Assembly (NCBI GenBank): GCA_022801735.1
Contig: JAAWSW010000073.1
Location: 1 to 5,174 of the forward strand
Direction of reading: 5' to 3'
From: Bacilli bacterium
Lineage (GTDB): Bacteria; Bacillota_I; Bacilli_A; RF39; UBA660
Length of the DNA stretch: 5,174 nt
How positions within the stretch are numbered: position 1 is the first letter of the stretch; each line of letters begins with the position of its first letter. The translations under genes were made by a program, and so were the position numbers. Shown piece after piece: positions 1 to 5,161 of this stretch. Below the pieces are notes generated by a model, which was given only the letters and a program-made list of their open reading frames with translations, was not told the DNA's origin and searched no databases.

Positions 1-102
1 GGATTTTCTTTTTATTCTTTTTTTATAATACTTTTTTGTTTCATCATCCTTTCTATAAAGGTATTTCTTACCCTTCTTATATATCCTACTGCATACATCC
101 AC
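1..102 (-). CDS. Possible 5' part of an unidentified gene running off the left edge
   Basis: This is a tentative call. The strand is purine-rich like the real genes of this window. A frame opens at a GTG (102-100) and stays open to the window edge for 34 codons. An AAGGA sequence lies 5 bases before the GTG and could serve as ribosome binding site. The peptide is very basic and tyrosine-rich (it includes YKKGKKYLYRKDDE) and matches no family I recognise. Competing readings exist: a 28-codon minus-strand frame from an ATG at 98 to a stop at 12, and a hydrophobic plus-strand frame open from 1 to a TAA at 124-126 that could be the end of a membrane protein. A minus-strand gene is favoured only by strand composition and the SD spacing. 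Confidence 0.2.
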   Translation of the reverse strand, partial: MDVCSRIYKKGKKYLYRKDDETKKYYKKRIKRKS

Positions 103-162
103 CTAATTCCTTCTTTTTTCTTGTAATTTGTTTATTTTTTTATATATTTTTTATTACAGATT

Positions 163-193
163 TTGATTTTTTATAAAAAAATTATGTTATAAT
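163..193 (+). promoter_or_regulatory. Promoter of the pilin operon (extended -10)
   Basis: A perfect TATAAT at 188-193 is preceded by TG at 185-186, which makes an extended -10 box. A weak -35 candidate TTGATT lies at 163-168 with a long 19-bp spacer. Transcription should start near 200, only about 12 bases before the ATG at 212, with the ribosome binding site GGTGA at 202-206 almost at the transcript start. Confidence 0.7.
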
Positions 194-211
194 TAATAAT
201 AGGTGAAGAAT

Positions 212-589
212 ATGAAAAAAAACGCATTTACACTAATTGAATTAATCGGAGTAGTAGTTATTCTATCTATTATTGCCTTAATCGTTTTTCCAGCCACTTT
301 AAGTGTCTTGCAAAAAGGACAGAATGATGTCAACGAATCGGTGAAACAAGTAGTCATTTTAGCCGCAGGAAAATACGTAAACGAAAATAAAGATAACTAT
401 CCAAAACAAATAGGTAATAATACTGAAAACAACTTAAAAAATAATGGCACAGTAAGTACAGAAACATTATTAGATGATGGCTATATAGAAGCAGATATGT
501 ACAAAAAACATAATTTAGAAGGCTCATGTGTAACTGTAAAAAGTAATTCAAAAAAATATTTTTATGAATATAACGAGGGGTGTAAATAA
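212..589 (+). CDS. Type IV pilin-like prepilin, first of a tandem pair
   Basis: A 125-residue secreted and membrane-anchored pilin or pseudopilin. The N-terminus MKKNAFTLIEL is a class III (prepilin peptidase) signal. Cleavage is expected between Ala5 and Phe6, giving a mature protein that starts FTLIE with the conserved Glu at +5. Alanine replaces the more usual glycine at -1. Residues 6-29 form the hydrophobic helix that anchors the subunit and packs into the pilus core. The hydrophilic C-terminal part has two cysteines, Cys106 and Cys124, spaced like the disulfide loop at the end of many pilins. The ATG at 212 is preferred over an in-frame GTG at 203 because GGTGA (202-206) sits 5 bases before the ATG and overlaps the GTG. 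The stop overlaps the next start by one base. Whether the pilus serves adhesion, motility or DNA uptake cannot be told; no assembly ATPase or prepilin peptidase gene is in view. Confidence 0.88.
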   Translation: MKKNAFTLIELIGVVVILSIIALIVFPATLSVLQKGQNDVNESVKQVVILAAGKYVNENKDNYPKQIGNNTENNLKNNGTVSTETLLDDGYIEADMYKKHNLEGSCVTVKSNSKKYFYEYNEGCK

Positions 590-1023
590 TGAAAAAAAAC
601 GCATTTACTTTAATTGAATTATTAGGCGTTATTGCTTTGCTTGCTGTTATTGCTATGATAGTTACTCCTCTAGTCATAAAAACAATTAATGATTCAAGAA
701 GGGAAGCATTTTTAGATAATGCAAAAATGCTAAGAAAAGCCGCAGAAAATTATTATATGGAAAACGAACTATCTGGAGACATGCTTCCGTTATTAGTAAC
801 TTATGACAATAAAAATGTATCATATTGTAAAAATAAACCAAGTTTATCTTATAGTGGACAAAATCCATATAGTGGAAACATTTATATAAATACAAGTGGT
901 GAAATAGAAATGAAAATATATGATAATGCCACAAATAGGTGTGCAGTAAAAACCAAAACAGAAAAAACACCACACCTGGAAGAACTTAGTAAAGAACAAT
1001 GCCAATTAGCATATTCATGTTAA
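589..1023 (+). CDS. Type IV pilin-like prepilin, second of a tandem pair
   Basis: A 144-residue prepilin paralogous to the upstream gene. Its first 11 residues (MKKNAFTLIEL) are identical, and the first 20 bases of the two reading frames match exactly. Processing should occur between Ala5 and Phe6. Glu10 is the +5 glutamate of the mature protein, and residues 6-30 are the hydrophobic helix, ended by the typical TP(L) kink region near residues 26-28. The soluble domain carries four cysteines (80, 118, 138 and 144, the last being the final residue), enough for two disulfides. Translation is probably coupled to the first gene: ATG shares its A with the upstream TAA, and GAGGGGTG (575-582) is the ribosome binding site. 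A strong hairpin terminator follows directly. It could be a minor or major pilin; the sequence does not decide. Confidence 0.88.
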   Translation: MKKNAFTLIELLGVIALLAVIAMIVTPLVIKTINDSRREAFLDNAKMLRKAAENYYMENELSGDMLPLLVTYDNKNVSYCKNKPSLSYSGQNPYSGNIYINTSGEIEMKIYDNATNRCAVKTKTEKTPHLEELSKEQCQLAYSC

Positions 1024-1025
1024 CA

Positions 1026-1051
1026 AAAAAACTAACCAATGTTAGTTTTTT
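1026..1051. terminator. Bidirectional intrinsic terminator between the pilin operon and the regulator
   Basis: A perfect 11-bp inverted repeat (1026-1036 and 1041-1051) with a 4-base loop CAAT. The stem ends in A6 on the left and T6 on the right, so it gives a U-tract on either strand. It serves both the plus-strand pilin genes and the minus-strand regulator gene, whose TAG stop codon (1034-1032) lies inside the stem. Confidence 0.85.
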
Positions 1052-1265
1052 CTTTTGAATAATTATTTTCCTCCGCTATTTTTTTAATATCCTCATATAT
1101 TTCGTCTTTATTTAACTCAAGAGCCATAACAATCTTGGCATATGTATCAACAAGAGGAATTGAAATATTTTTTTCAATACGATAAATAGTCCTAGCATCA
1201 ACACCACTTAAATCTGCCAGTTTTTCTCTAGATAATTTTTTCTTAATCCTGTTGTCATATAGCAT
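1032..1265 (-). CDS. Small XRE/Cro-type helix-turn-helix regulator
   Basis: A 77-residue DNA-binding protein made almost wholly of one HTH_3 (Cro/C1-type) domain. Residues 5-52 fit the family pattern: helix 1 around RIKKKLSREKLA, the helix-turn-helix at about 13-31 with LADLSGVDARTIYRIEK, then SIPLVDTYAKIVMALEL, the conserved end of the five-helix fold. A short charged tail (53-77) follows, with no sensor or catalytic domain. Such single-domain proteins are known as repressors in mobile elements, toxin-antitoxin modules and stand-alone regulation. No toxin or phage gene is adjacent here. The ATG at 1265 is supported by GGTGAT (1274-1269) 3 bases upstream. The N-terminus is slightly shorter than usual before helix 1. 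Its targets are unknown; a 17-bp palindrome upstream (1352-1368) is a possible autoregulatory site, by inference only. Confidence 0.85.
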   Translation of the reverse strand: MLYDNRIKKKLSREKLADLSGVDARTIYRIEKNISIPLVDTYAKIVMALELNKDEIYEDIKKIAEENNYSKEKTNIG

Positions 1266-1268
1266 ATA

Positions 1269-1309
1269 ATCACCAATATAATTATCTCATTTTTTAAAGA
1301 TAATGCACA
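1269..1309 (-). promoter_or_regulatory. Probable promoter and ribosome binding site of the XRE regulator
   Basis: Read on the minus strand, GATAAT (1286-1281) is a five-of-six -10 box, followed by exactly 6 bases and then GGTGAT (1274-1269). This is the same arrangement as at three other genes of the window. The -35 position at a 17-bp spacer (1309-1304, TGTGCA) is poor, so the promoter may be weak or need an activator. Confidence 0.5.
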
Positions 1310-1351
1310 TTGACATACTTGTCCGAAGTTGATAAAAATAAAATATGACCA

Positions 1352-1368
1352 ATATTACTTTGTAATAT
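1352..1368. promoter_or_regulatory. Perfect 17-bp palindrome, candidate operator
   Basis: ATATTAC-TTT-GTAATAT is a perfect 7-bp inverted repeat with a 3-base centre, in the intergenic region between the divergently transcribed regulator gene and dusB. It has the size and symmetry of a dimeric repressor site. It lies about 65 bp upstream of the regulator's -10 box and about 100 bp upstream of dusB's -35 box. There is no U-tract, so it is not a terminator. The binding protein is unknown. Confidence 0.35.
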
Positions 1369-1404
1369 ACTAATAAAAATAATATGAGGTAAAAAAATAA
1401 TAAT

Positions 1405-1461
1405 AAAAGACCTTCTCCTTTACACATTTTGCGAAATTTGGCAGTCTATGGAGAATGTTAC
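1405..1461 (+). repeat. Dispersed intergenic repeat, copy 1
   Basis: The core at 1418-1461 matches 5055-5097 with about 37 of 44 positions identical and one 1-base gap. Conserved blocks are CTTTACAC, TTTTGC, TTTGGCA and TGGAGAATGT. Inside the core TTGC and GCAG can pair around an 8-base loop. To the left, AAAAGACC (1405-1412) resembles the reverse complement of GGTCTTTT at the outer edge of copy 2. In this copy TTCTCC (1413-1418) can also pair with GGAGAA (1450-1455). No reading frame is convincing here. It resembles a small non-autonomous mobile element or intergenic repeat family, but the class is not identified. Confidence 0.6.
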
Positions 1462-1468
1462 TTTGACC

Positions 1469-1497
1469 TTGAAAAAAATATATAATTATAATATAAT
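1469..1497 (+). promoter_or_regulatory. Promoter of dusB-mutM
   Basis: TTGAAA (1469-1474), a 17-bp spacer and TATAAT (1492-1497) form a near-consensus housekeeping promoter. After exactly 6 bases comes GGTGAT (1504-1509), so the first transcribed base should be at or beside the ribosome binding site. A second overlapping TATAAT (1487-1492) can pair with TTGACC (1463-1468) at an 18-bp spacer as an alternative. Confidence 0.8.
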
Positions 1498-1512
1498 TGA
1501 CTGGGTGATACT

Positions 1513-2499
1513 ATGTGGAAAATAGGTAATGTTGAAATAAAAAATAAAGTTGTACTCGCACCAATGGCTGGTATTTCCAATAGTGCATTCCGCATTATTG
1601 CTAAAGAAATGGGCTGTGGTCTAATTGTTGCTGAAATGGTTAGTGATAAAGCCATCTATTATGGAAGTCAAAAAACAATTGATATGCTTTATATGACAGA
1701 CTATGAAAGACCTATTTCCCAACAAATCTTTGGTAGTGATATAGAAAGTTTTAAAATAGCCGCAAAATATATCGAAGAAAATATGCATCCAGATATTATA
1801 GATATTAATATGGGATGCCCAGTTCCAAAAGTTGCTCAAAGGGCACAGGCAGGAAGTGCTTTATTAAAAAATCCAGATAAAGTTTATGAAATAGTAAAAG
1901 CCGTAGTAGAAACCGTAAATATACCAGTAACAGTAAAAATAAGAAGTGGTTGGGATAGTAATAGTATTAACGCTGTAGAAATCGCCAAAATATGTGAAAA
2001 AGCAGGTGCTAGTGCAATTGCTGTTCATGCTAGGACTAGAAGTCAAGGATATAGTGGAAAAGCCGATTGGAATATTATAAAAGAGGTAAAAGAAAATGTA
2101 AGTATTCCAGTAATAGGGAATGGTGATATCAAAACACCATTAGATGCCCAAAATATGCTAGAACAAACCAATTGTGATGCCATAATGATAGGCAGAGGCG
2201 TACTCGGAAACCCATGGCTTATTAAAGATACAATAGAATACTTAGAAAATGGTACCTTATCAAAAGAAAGAACCTTAGAAGAAAAAATAGAAATGATAAA
2301 AAAACATTTAAACTATTTGTTGAAAATCAAACCAGAAAAAGTAGCAGTGACTGAAATGCGTACTCATGTCCCACATTACTTAAAAGGACTAAAAAACAAT
2401 AACGAAATTAATAGTAAAATATTTAAAACAAATACCAAAGATGAATTTAATAAAATATTAGATGATTATTTAAACAAGCAAAATATGTCAAACGATTGA
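1513..2499 (+). CDS. dusB: tRNA-dihydrouridine synthase, DusB type
   Basis: A 328-residue cytoplasmic flavoenzyme that reduces uridine to 5,6-dihydrouridine in the D-loop of tRNA, using FMN and NAD(P)H. Residues 1-240 form the TIM barrel. Visible motifs are LAPMAG (15-20, FMN binding), QIFGSD (71-76), DINMGCP (97-103) with catalytic Cys102, the VKIR strand with Lys142, HARTR starting at His172, GNGD (202-205) and IGRGVLGNPW (226-235) for the flavin phosphate. The remainder is the C-terminal helical tRNA-binding domain, with MRTHVPHYLKGL. Length is normal for the family. The ATG is chosen for GGTGAT 3 bases upstream. The order of motifs and the NMGCP-KV-AGSALL loop fit DusB better than DusA or DusC; the exact uridines modified cannot be read from sequence. 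It is transcribed ahead of mutM, 29 bases away, and ends with the only TGA stop in the window. Confidence 0.96.
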   Translation: MWKIGNVEIKNKVVLAPMAGISNSAFRIIAKEMGCGLIVAEMVSDKAIYYGSQKTIDMLYMTDYERPISQQIFGSDIESFKIAAKYIEENMHPDIIDINMGCPVPKVAQRAQAGSALLKNPDKVYEIVKAVVETVNIPVTVKIRSGWDSNSINAVEIAKICEKAGASAIAVHARTRSQGYSGKADWNIIKEVKENVSIPVIGNGDIKTPLDAQNMLEQTNCDAIMIGRGVLGNPWLIKDTIEYLENGTLSKERTLEEKIEMIKKHLNYLLKIKPEKVAVTEMRTHVPHYLKGLKNNNEINSKIFKTNTKDEFNKILDDYLNKQNMSND

Positions 2500-2528
2500 C
2501 ACATAATTAACAAAAAGGAAGTGTAAAA

Positions 2529-3341
2529 ATGCCAGAACTACCAGAAGTAGAAACAGTAAAAAATACTTTAAAAAAACAAATATTAAATAAAAAAATAATA
2601 CTTTCAAACATTTATTGGGATAATATAATTGCAAGTCCAGAAGTGGATGAATTCAAAAAACAAATAAAAAATCAGAAAATAAACAATATCTTAAGACGAG
2701 GAAAGTGGTTAATGTTTGAATTAGATGATTACTTCTTGCTTTCACACTTAAGAATGGAAGGTAAATATTTTATCAGAAATAAAGGTGACGAACGAAATAA
2801 ACATGAACATGTAATCTTTCTTTTTGATGATAACACAGAATTAAGATATCATGATACCAGAAAATTCGGAAAAATGTATTTAATAAAAAAAGAAGAAGTA
2901 TATGATGTAAAACCTCTTAAAAATTTAGGAAAAGAACCTTGGGACAAAACCCTAACTAAAGAATATTTAAGAGAAAAATTAAATATAAAACCAATCAAGA
3001 CCCTACTTTTAGATCAAAGTATAATTGTAGGAATTGGTAATATATATGTAGATGAAGTTCTATTTCAAAGTAAGTTACATCCAGAAACACCAGGAGATAC
3101 ACTAAAAGACGAAGACTTAGAGAACATTATAAAGTATACTAGATTAACTTTAGAAAAGGCTATAGAACTTGGAGGAACAACTGTTAAAAGTTATACCTCA
3201 AGCGAAGGTGTTCATGGCAGATTTCAAAATGAATTATTAGTGCATACCAAAGAAATGTGTCCAAATTGTAACACAAAAATAACCAAAAAAACAGTCGGTG
3301 GTAGAGGAACATATTTCTGTAAAAAATGTCAAAAAAGATAA
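2529..3341 (+). CDS. mutM: Formamidopyrimidine-DNA glycosylase (8-oxoguanine repair)
   Basis: A 270-residue base-excision repair enzyme that removes 8-oxoguanine and formamidopyrimidines from DNA and then cuts the abasic site by beta,delta-elimination. The start MPELPEVET gives the N-terminal proline nucleophile (Pro2, after Met removal), Glu3 and Glu6. Lys59 in RRGKW is the conserved catalytic lysine. Met76 (LRMEGK), Arg111 and Phe113 (DTRKFG) are the residues that fill the gap left by the flipped base. The H2TH region is at about 158-185 with Asn171 (GIGNIYVDE). The C-terminal zinc finger has Cys244, Cys247, Cys264 and Cys267, with Arg259 in GGRGTYFC. All key residues are present and the length is standard, so the enzyme should be active. 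AAGGAAGTG lies 5 bases before the ATG. It is co-transcribed with dusB. Its stop is 2 bases from the stop of the convergent gene. Confidence 0.97.
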   Translation: MPELPEVETVKNTLKKQILNKKIILSNIYWDNIIASPEVDEFKKQIKNQKINNILRRGKWLMFELDDYFLLSHLRMEGKYFIRNKGDERNKHEHVIFLFDDNTELRYHDTRKFGKMYLIKKEEVYDVKPLKNLGKEPWDKTLTKEYLREKLNIKPIKTLLLDQSIIVGIGNIYVDEVLFQSKLHPETPGDTLKDEDLENIIKYTRLTLEKAIELGGTTVKSYTSSEGVHGRFQNELLVHTKEMCPNCNTKITKKTVGGRGTYFCKKCQKR

Positions 3342-3343
3342 AG

Positions 3344-4468
3344 TTATTTAATAATGGGTTTATGTTTATATTCCATTAAAGTTAAATTAACTTTATCTTT
3401 TTCTTTTGAATAATATATATAACTTGTTTTAAGTTCAGTTTCAAGACCTTTGTATTTATTAGAATATTTAGTAATAATAGGTAGATTACTTTTGTTTTTA
3501 ATAGACTTAAGATATAATCTACCTTTTTTATTCATTCCAAGAATCCTAATATACTCTAATTTTTTAGTATTTTCTTCTTTAGTAAAACCACAAAGAATAT
3601 AAGTAAACATTCGGTTTAGTTTATTATAAGTATATCTTTTAGTTTTAACCTTACTAATTAAATCTTCCAAACTTATAGATTCATAAATATATTTCTTAAT
3701 TCTGTTTTCAATACCTTCATCAACATTCACGTATTTATCTAAATAATCAATTTCACTAATAATCTTGTATTTAAGTAAATCAAAATAGCCCTCATTAAAA
3801 TGTAAATTATTTAGTTTATTATAAGTACAAGAAGGAACATACTTTTTTACATCAATTCCATTTTTTAAAGCATCCCTTATACTAGAGGCACTTACAATAG
3901 AGCCATCTAAAGATTTACTATGAAAGTCATTGGTACGTTTAATAGTAATAGGTTTAATATTAGTATTAATTAATTCCTTAACATAACTTATTCCAAGCAG
4001 GTCATTAGGACAATCAGCCTTAATACCAGTTAAATCATAAGTTGCTTTTGCAAGACTAGTAGGGTAATTAATACCAGAATCTAAATACTTTTTAACTAAA
4101 ATATTAAACTGTTCACTTCTTTGAGCCAAAGCAATTTTTTCAAAATCCTTTTCATTTAAATTTTCTGTTCCAAAAATAATATTACTAACACCAAGGTTCT
4201 TTAAAATATTAATTGCTCCATAAGCAAAAATATCAGCAGATGCAACACTAAACATAAAAGGAAGTTCAACTACTAAATCTACATAGTTTAAAGCAATATC
4301 AGTTTTAGTCCATTTATCAATGATACTCATATCTCCTCTTTGAGTATAATTACCACTCATAACAAGAATAATTGTACTGTCAGGAAATAACTCTTTAACT
4401 TTTTCAATATGATAAATATGCCCATTATGAAAGGGATTATATTCACAAATTATACCAACGCTTTTCAT
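3344..4468 (-). CDS. tmcAL: tRNA(Met) cytidine acetate ligase
   Basis: A 374-residue enzyme of the TmcAL (YlbM) family. Members make N4-acetylcytidine at the wobble base (C34) of elongator tRNA-Met, activating acetate with ATP. This helps accurate decoding of AUG. The nucleotidyltransferase-like fold is visible from the N-terminus: NPFHNGH (11-17, HIGH-type ATP motif), SGNYTQRGD (38-46, SGNFVQRG in most members), IIFGTE (97-102), PNDLLGISYVKEL (154-166) and SASSIR (193-198). The C-terminal half is lysine-rich and helical, the expected tRNA-binding part. It is somewhat shorter than the roughly 400 residues of the Bacillus protein. The ATG is set by GGTGAT (4478-4473) 4 bases upstream. It has its own promoter directly after the terminator of the neighbouring deacylase gene, so it is probably a single-gene transcript. 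Confidence 0.94.
   Translation of the reverse strand: MKSVGIICEYNPFHNGHIYHIEKVKELFPDSTIILVMSGNYTQRGDMSIIDKWTKTDIALNYVDLVVELPFMFSVASADIFAYGAINILKNLGVSNIIFGTENLNEKDFEKIALAQRSEQFNILVKKYLDSGINYPTSLAKATYDLTGIKADCPNDLLGISYVKELINTNIKPITIKRTNDFHSKSLDGSIVSASSIRDALKNGIDVKKYVPSCTYNKLNNLHFNEGYFDLLKYKIISEIDYLDKYVNVDEGIENRIKKYIYESISLEDLISKVKTKRYTYNKLNRMFTYILCGFTKEENTKKLEYIRILGMNKKGRLYLKSIKNKSNLPIITKYSNKYKGLETELKTSYIYYSKEKDKVNLTLMEYKHKPIIK
3377..3408 (+). terminator. Candidate dusB-mutM terminator inside the end of tmcAL
   Basis: A perfect 19-base palindrome (3377-3395, TAAAGTTAA-A-TTAACTTTA) is followed by TCTTTTTCTTTT (3396-3407). It lies 35 bases after the mutM stop, within antisense coding sequence of tmcAL. 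It has the hairpin plus U-rich shape of an intrinsic terminator but is AT-rich, so it would be weak. The two stops are only 2 bases apart, so no terminator can fit between the genes. Confidence 0.45.
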
Positions 4469-4484
4469 TCAAATCACCAACCAT

Positions 4485-4513
4485 ATTATAATTTATATTA
4501 AAATATTATTCAA
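4485..4513 (-). promoter_or_regulatory. Promoter of tmcAL
   Basis: On the minus strand TTGAAT (4513-4508), a 17-bp spacer and a perfect TATAAT (4490-4485) form a housekeeping-type promoter. Six bases later comes GGTGAT (4478-4473), the ribosome binding site, so the leader is predicted to be about 10 bases. The -35 box begins one base after the U-tract of the upstream terminator. Confidence 0.8.
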
Positions 4514-4514
4514 G

Positions 4515-4539
4515 AAAAAAACTGAATATTTTATTCAGT
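4515..4539 (-). terminator. Intrinsic terminator of the deacylase gene
   Basis: On the minus strand ACTGAATA-AAA-TATTCAGT is a perfect 8-bp stem with a 3-base loop, followed directly by T6 (4520-4515). The TAA stop codon of the deacylase gene (4533-4531) lies within the hairpin at the stem-loop junction. Confidence 0.85.
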
Positions 4540-5025
4540 CTCTTCACTCAAATAAACAATATTATCATAACAATCCTTAATAATAGTTTCCAAATCATTA
4601 GGAGTTATCTGCATAGACATAGCCTCAGAACCAAACGCACATATTAATTCTTTTTCCTTAAAAATCAAAGGATCAATTACAACTGCACTAATTAAACTAT
4701 GGTCAAACCCGAAAGGAGTCATACAACCAGGTTGCATATTAGTAAGTTCTATCATTTCATCACCAGAAACCATATTAACCTTTTCGCCAACATTACGTTT
4801 TAAAAGTTTAGAATCCATTCTACTAGTTGCTAGAGTAATGTATAAATAAAATTTACCAGATTTACCCTTTAAAAATAAAGTTTTAGATTCACATCCATCC
4901 CAACCAAGTTCCTTATCTACTTTATCGGCCGTTTCATAATTTAAAATAGGTTCATGTTCAGCCACAGTAGGATTTAAATTTAATTTTCCGATTATTTCAT
5001 AACACTTTTTATTATTTTCATTCAT
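4531..5025 (-). CDS. YbaK/ProX-type aminoacyl-tRNA deacylase
   Basis: A 164-residue protein of the YbaK/EbsC (INS) superfamily, closest in pattern to the ProX/PrdX-type proteins. These free-standing editing enzymes hydrolyse mischarged tRNA-Pro, typically Ala-tRNA-Pro. Visible family features are HEPI near His24, SKTLFLKGKSGKFYLY (47-62) with Lys48 at the position of the catalytic lysine, the helix MDSKLLKRNVG (70-80), and PGCMTPFGF (99-107), which corresponds to the GSVTPF loop of PrdX. The end TPNDLETIIK matches the last family helix. Specificity for alanine or another amino acid cannot be decided from this. An in-frame TTG at 5070 would add 15 residues but has no ribosome binding site and overlaps the promoter; the ATG at 5025 has GGTGAT 4 bases upstream. 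It is a single-gene unit with its own promoter and terminator. Confidence 0.85.
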   Translation of the reverse strand: MNENNKKCYEIIGKLNLNPTVAEHEPILNYETADKVDKELGWDGCESKTLFLKGKSGKFYLYITLATSRMDSKLLKRNVGEKVNMVSGDEMIELTNMQPGCMTPFGFDHSLISAVVIDPLIFKEKELICAFGSEAMSMQITPNDLETIIKDCYDNIVYLSEETE

Positions 5026-5041
5026 TTGTATCACCAAATAC

Positions 5042-5070
5042 ATTATATACTTAACTTTACACTTTTGCAA
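5042..5070 (-). promoter_or_regulatory. Promoter of the deacylase gene
   Basis: On the minus strand TTGCAA (5070-5065), a 17-bp spacer and TATAAT (5047-5042) are followed after 6 bases by GGTGAT (5035-5030). The -35 box and part of the spacer lie within copy 2 of the dispersed repeat, so the repeat contributes part of this promoter. Confidence 0.78.
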
Positions 5071-5128
5071 CTTTTGGCAATCTTTGGAGAATGTGACCTA
5101 AACCATTGTAAAAGTAGGGTCTTTTTTT
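5055..5128 (+). repeat. Dispersed intergenic repeat, copy 2, with terminator-like right end
   Basis: The core (5055-5097) matches copy 1 in the same orientation, with conserved CTTTACAC, TTTTGC, TTTGGCA and TGGAGAATGT blocks. TTGC and GCAA can form a short hairpin in the core. GACCTA (5095-5100) pairs with TAGGGTC (5115-5121), with one bulged G, across a 14-base loop, and T7 (5122-5128) follows. This is the shape of a weak intrinsic terminator. The right flank TGTAAAAGTAGGGTCTTTT also resembles the reverse complement of the left flank of copy 1, as expected for inverted arms of a small mobile element. Confidence 0.55.
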
Positions 5129-5161
5129 ATGCCCGAAACCGGCCAAAGTATTGACAAAGTA
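5117..5161. other. Compositionally distinct edge, possibly an insertion-sequence end
   Basis: From GGGTCTTTTTTTA (5117 onward) the sequence reads into a locally GC-rich stretch (GCCCGAAACCGGCC, 5131-5144) unlike the rest of the intergenic DNA. AAAGTAGGG occurs at 5111-5119 and again at 5156-5164. A GGGTCTT start is compatible with ends of ISL3-family elements, from general knowledge of that family. No transposase is in view and no target duplication can be tested, so this is a weak inference. Confidence 0.22.

Noticed and set aside
12..98. 28-codon minus-strand frame starting at ATG 98
   Set aside because: It stops early, competes with another open frame on the same strand, and has a purine-rich site either too close or too far from the start. 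No family is recognised.
1285..1425. Minus-strand frame of about 46 codons, rich in Leu, Phe and Tyr, beginning in repeat copy 1 and ending near the XRE promoter
   Set aside because: It has no ribosome binding site, its composition is that of translated T-rich DNA, and it runs through the palindrome and repeat.
1266..1512. Riboswitch or T-box leader ahead of dusB
   Set aside because: The promoter lies directly before the start codon, leaving a leader of about 10 bases, so there is no room for a leader RNA.
1621..2046. Open frames antisense to dusB (1621-1839 and 1864-2046), and others antisense to the pilin genes
   Set aside because: They lie opposite strongly conserved genes, have odd F/Y/I/H-rich compositions typical of shadow frames in AT-rich DNA, and have no suitable ribosome binding sites.
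2497..2528. Possible read-through of the dusB TGA as tryptophan (Mycoplasma code)
   Set aside because: Tryptophans in dusB and mutM are encoded by TGG at conserved sites, no in-frame TGA is needed in any gene, and the family length is correct at this TGA.
5026..5070. Extension of the deacylase to a TTG start at 5070
   Set aside because: The extra 15 residues overlap the -10 box and ribosome binding site of the gene, have no family match, and the ATG at 5025 has a well-placed GGTGAT.
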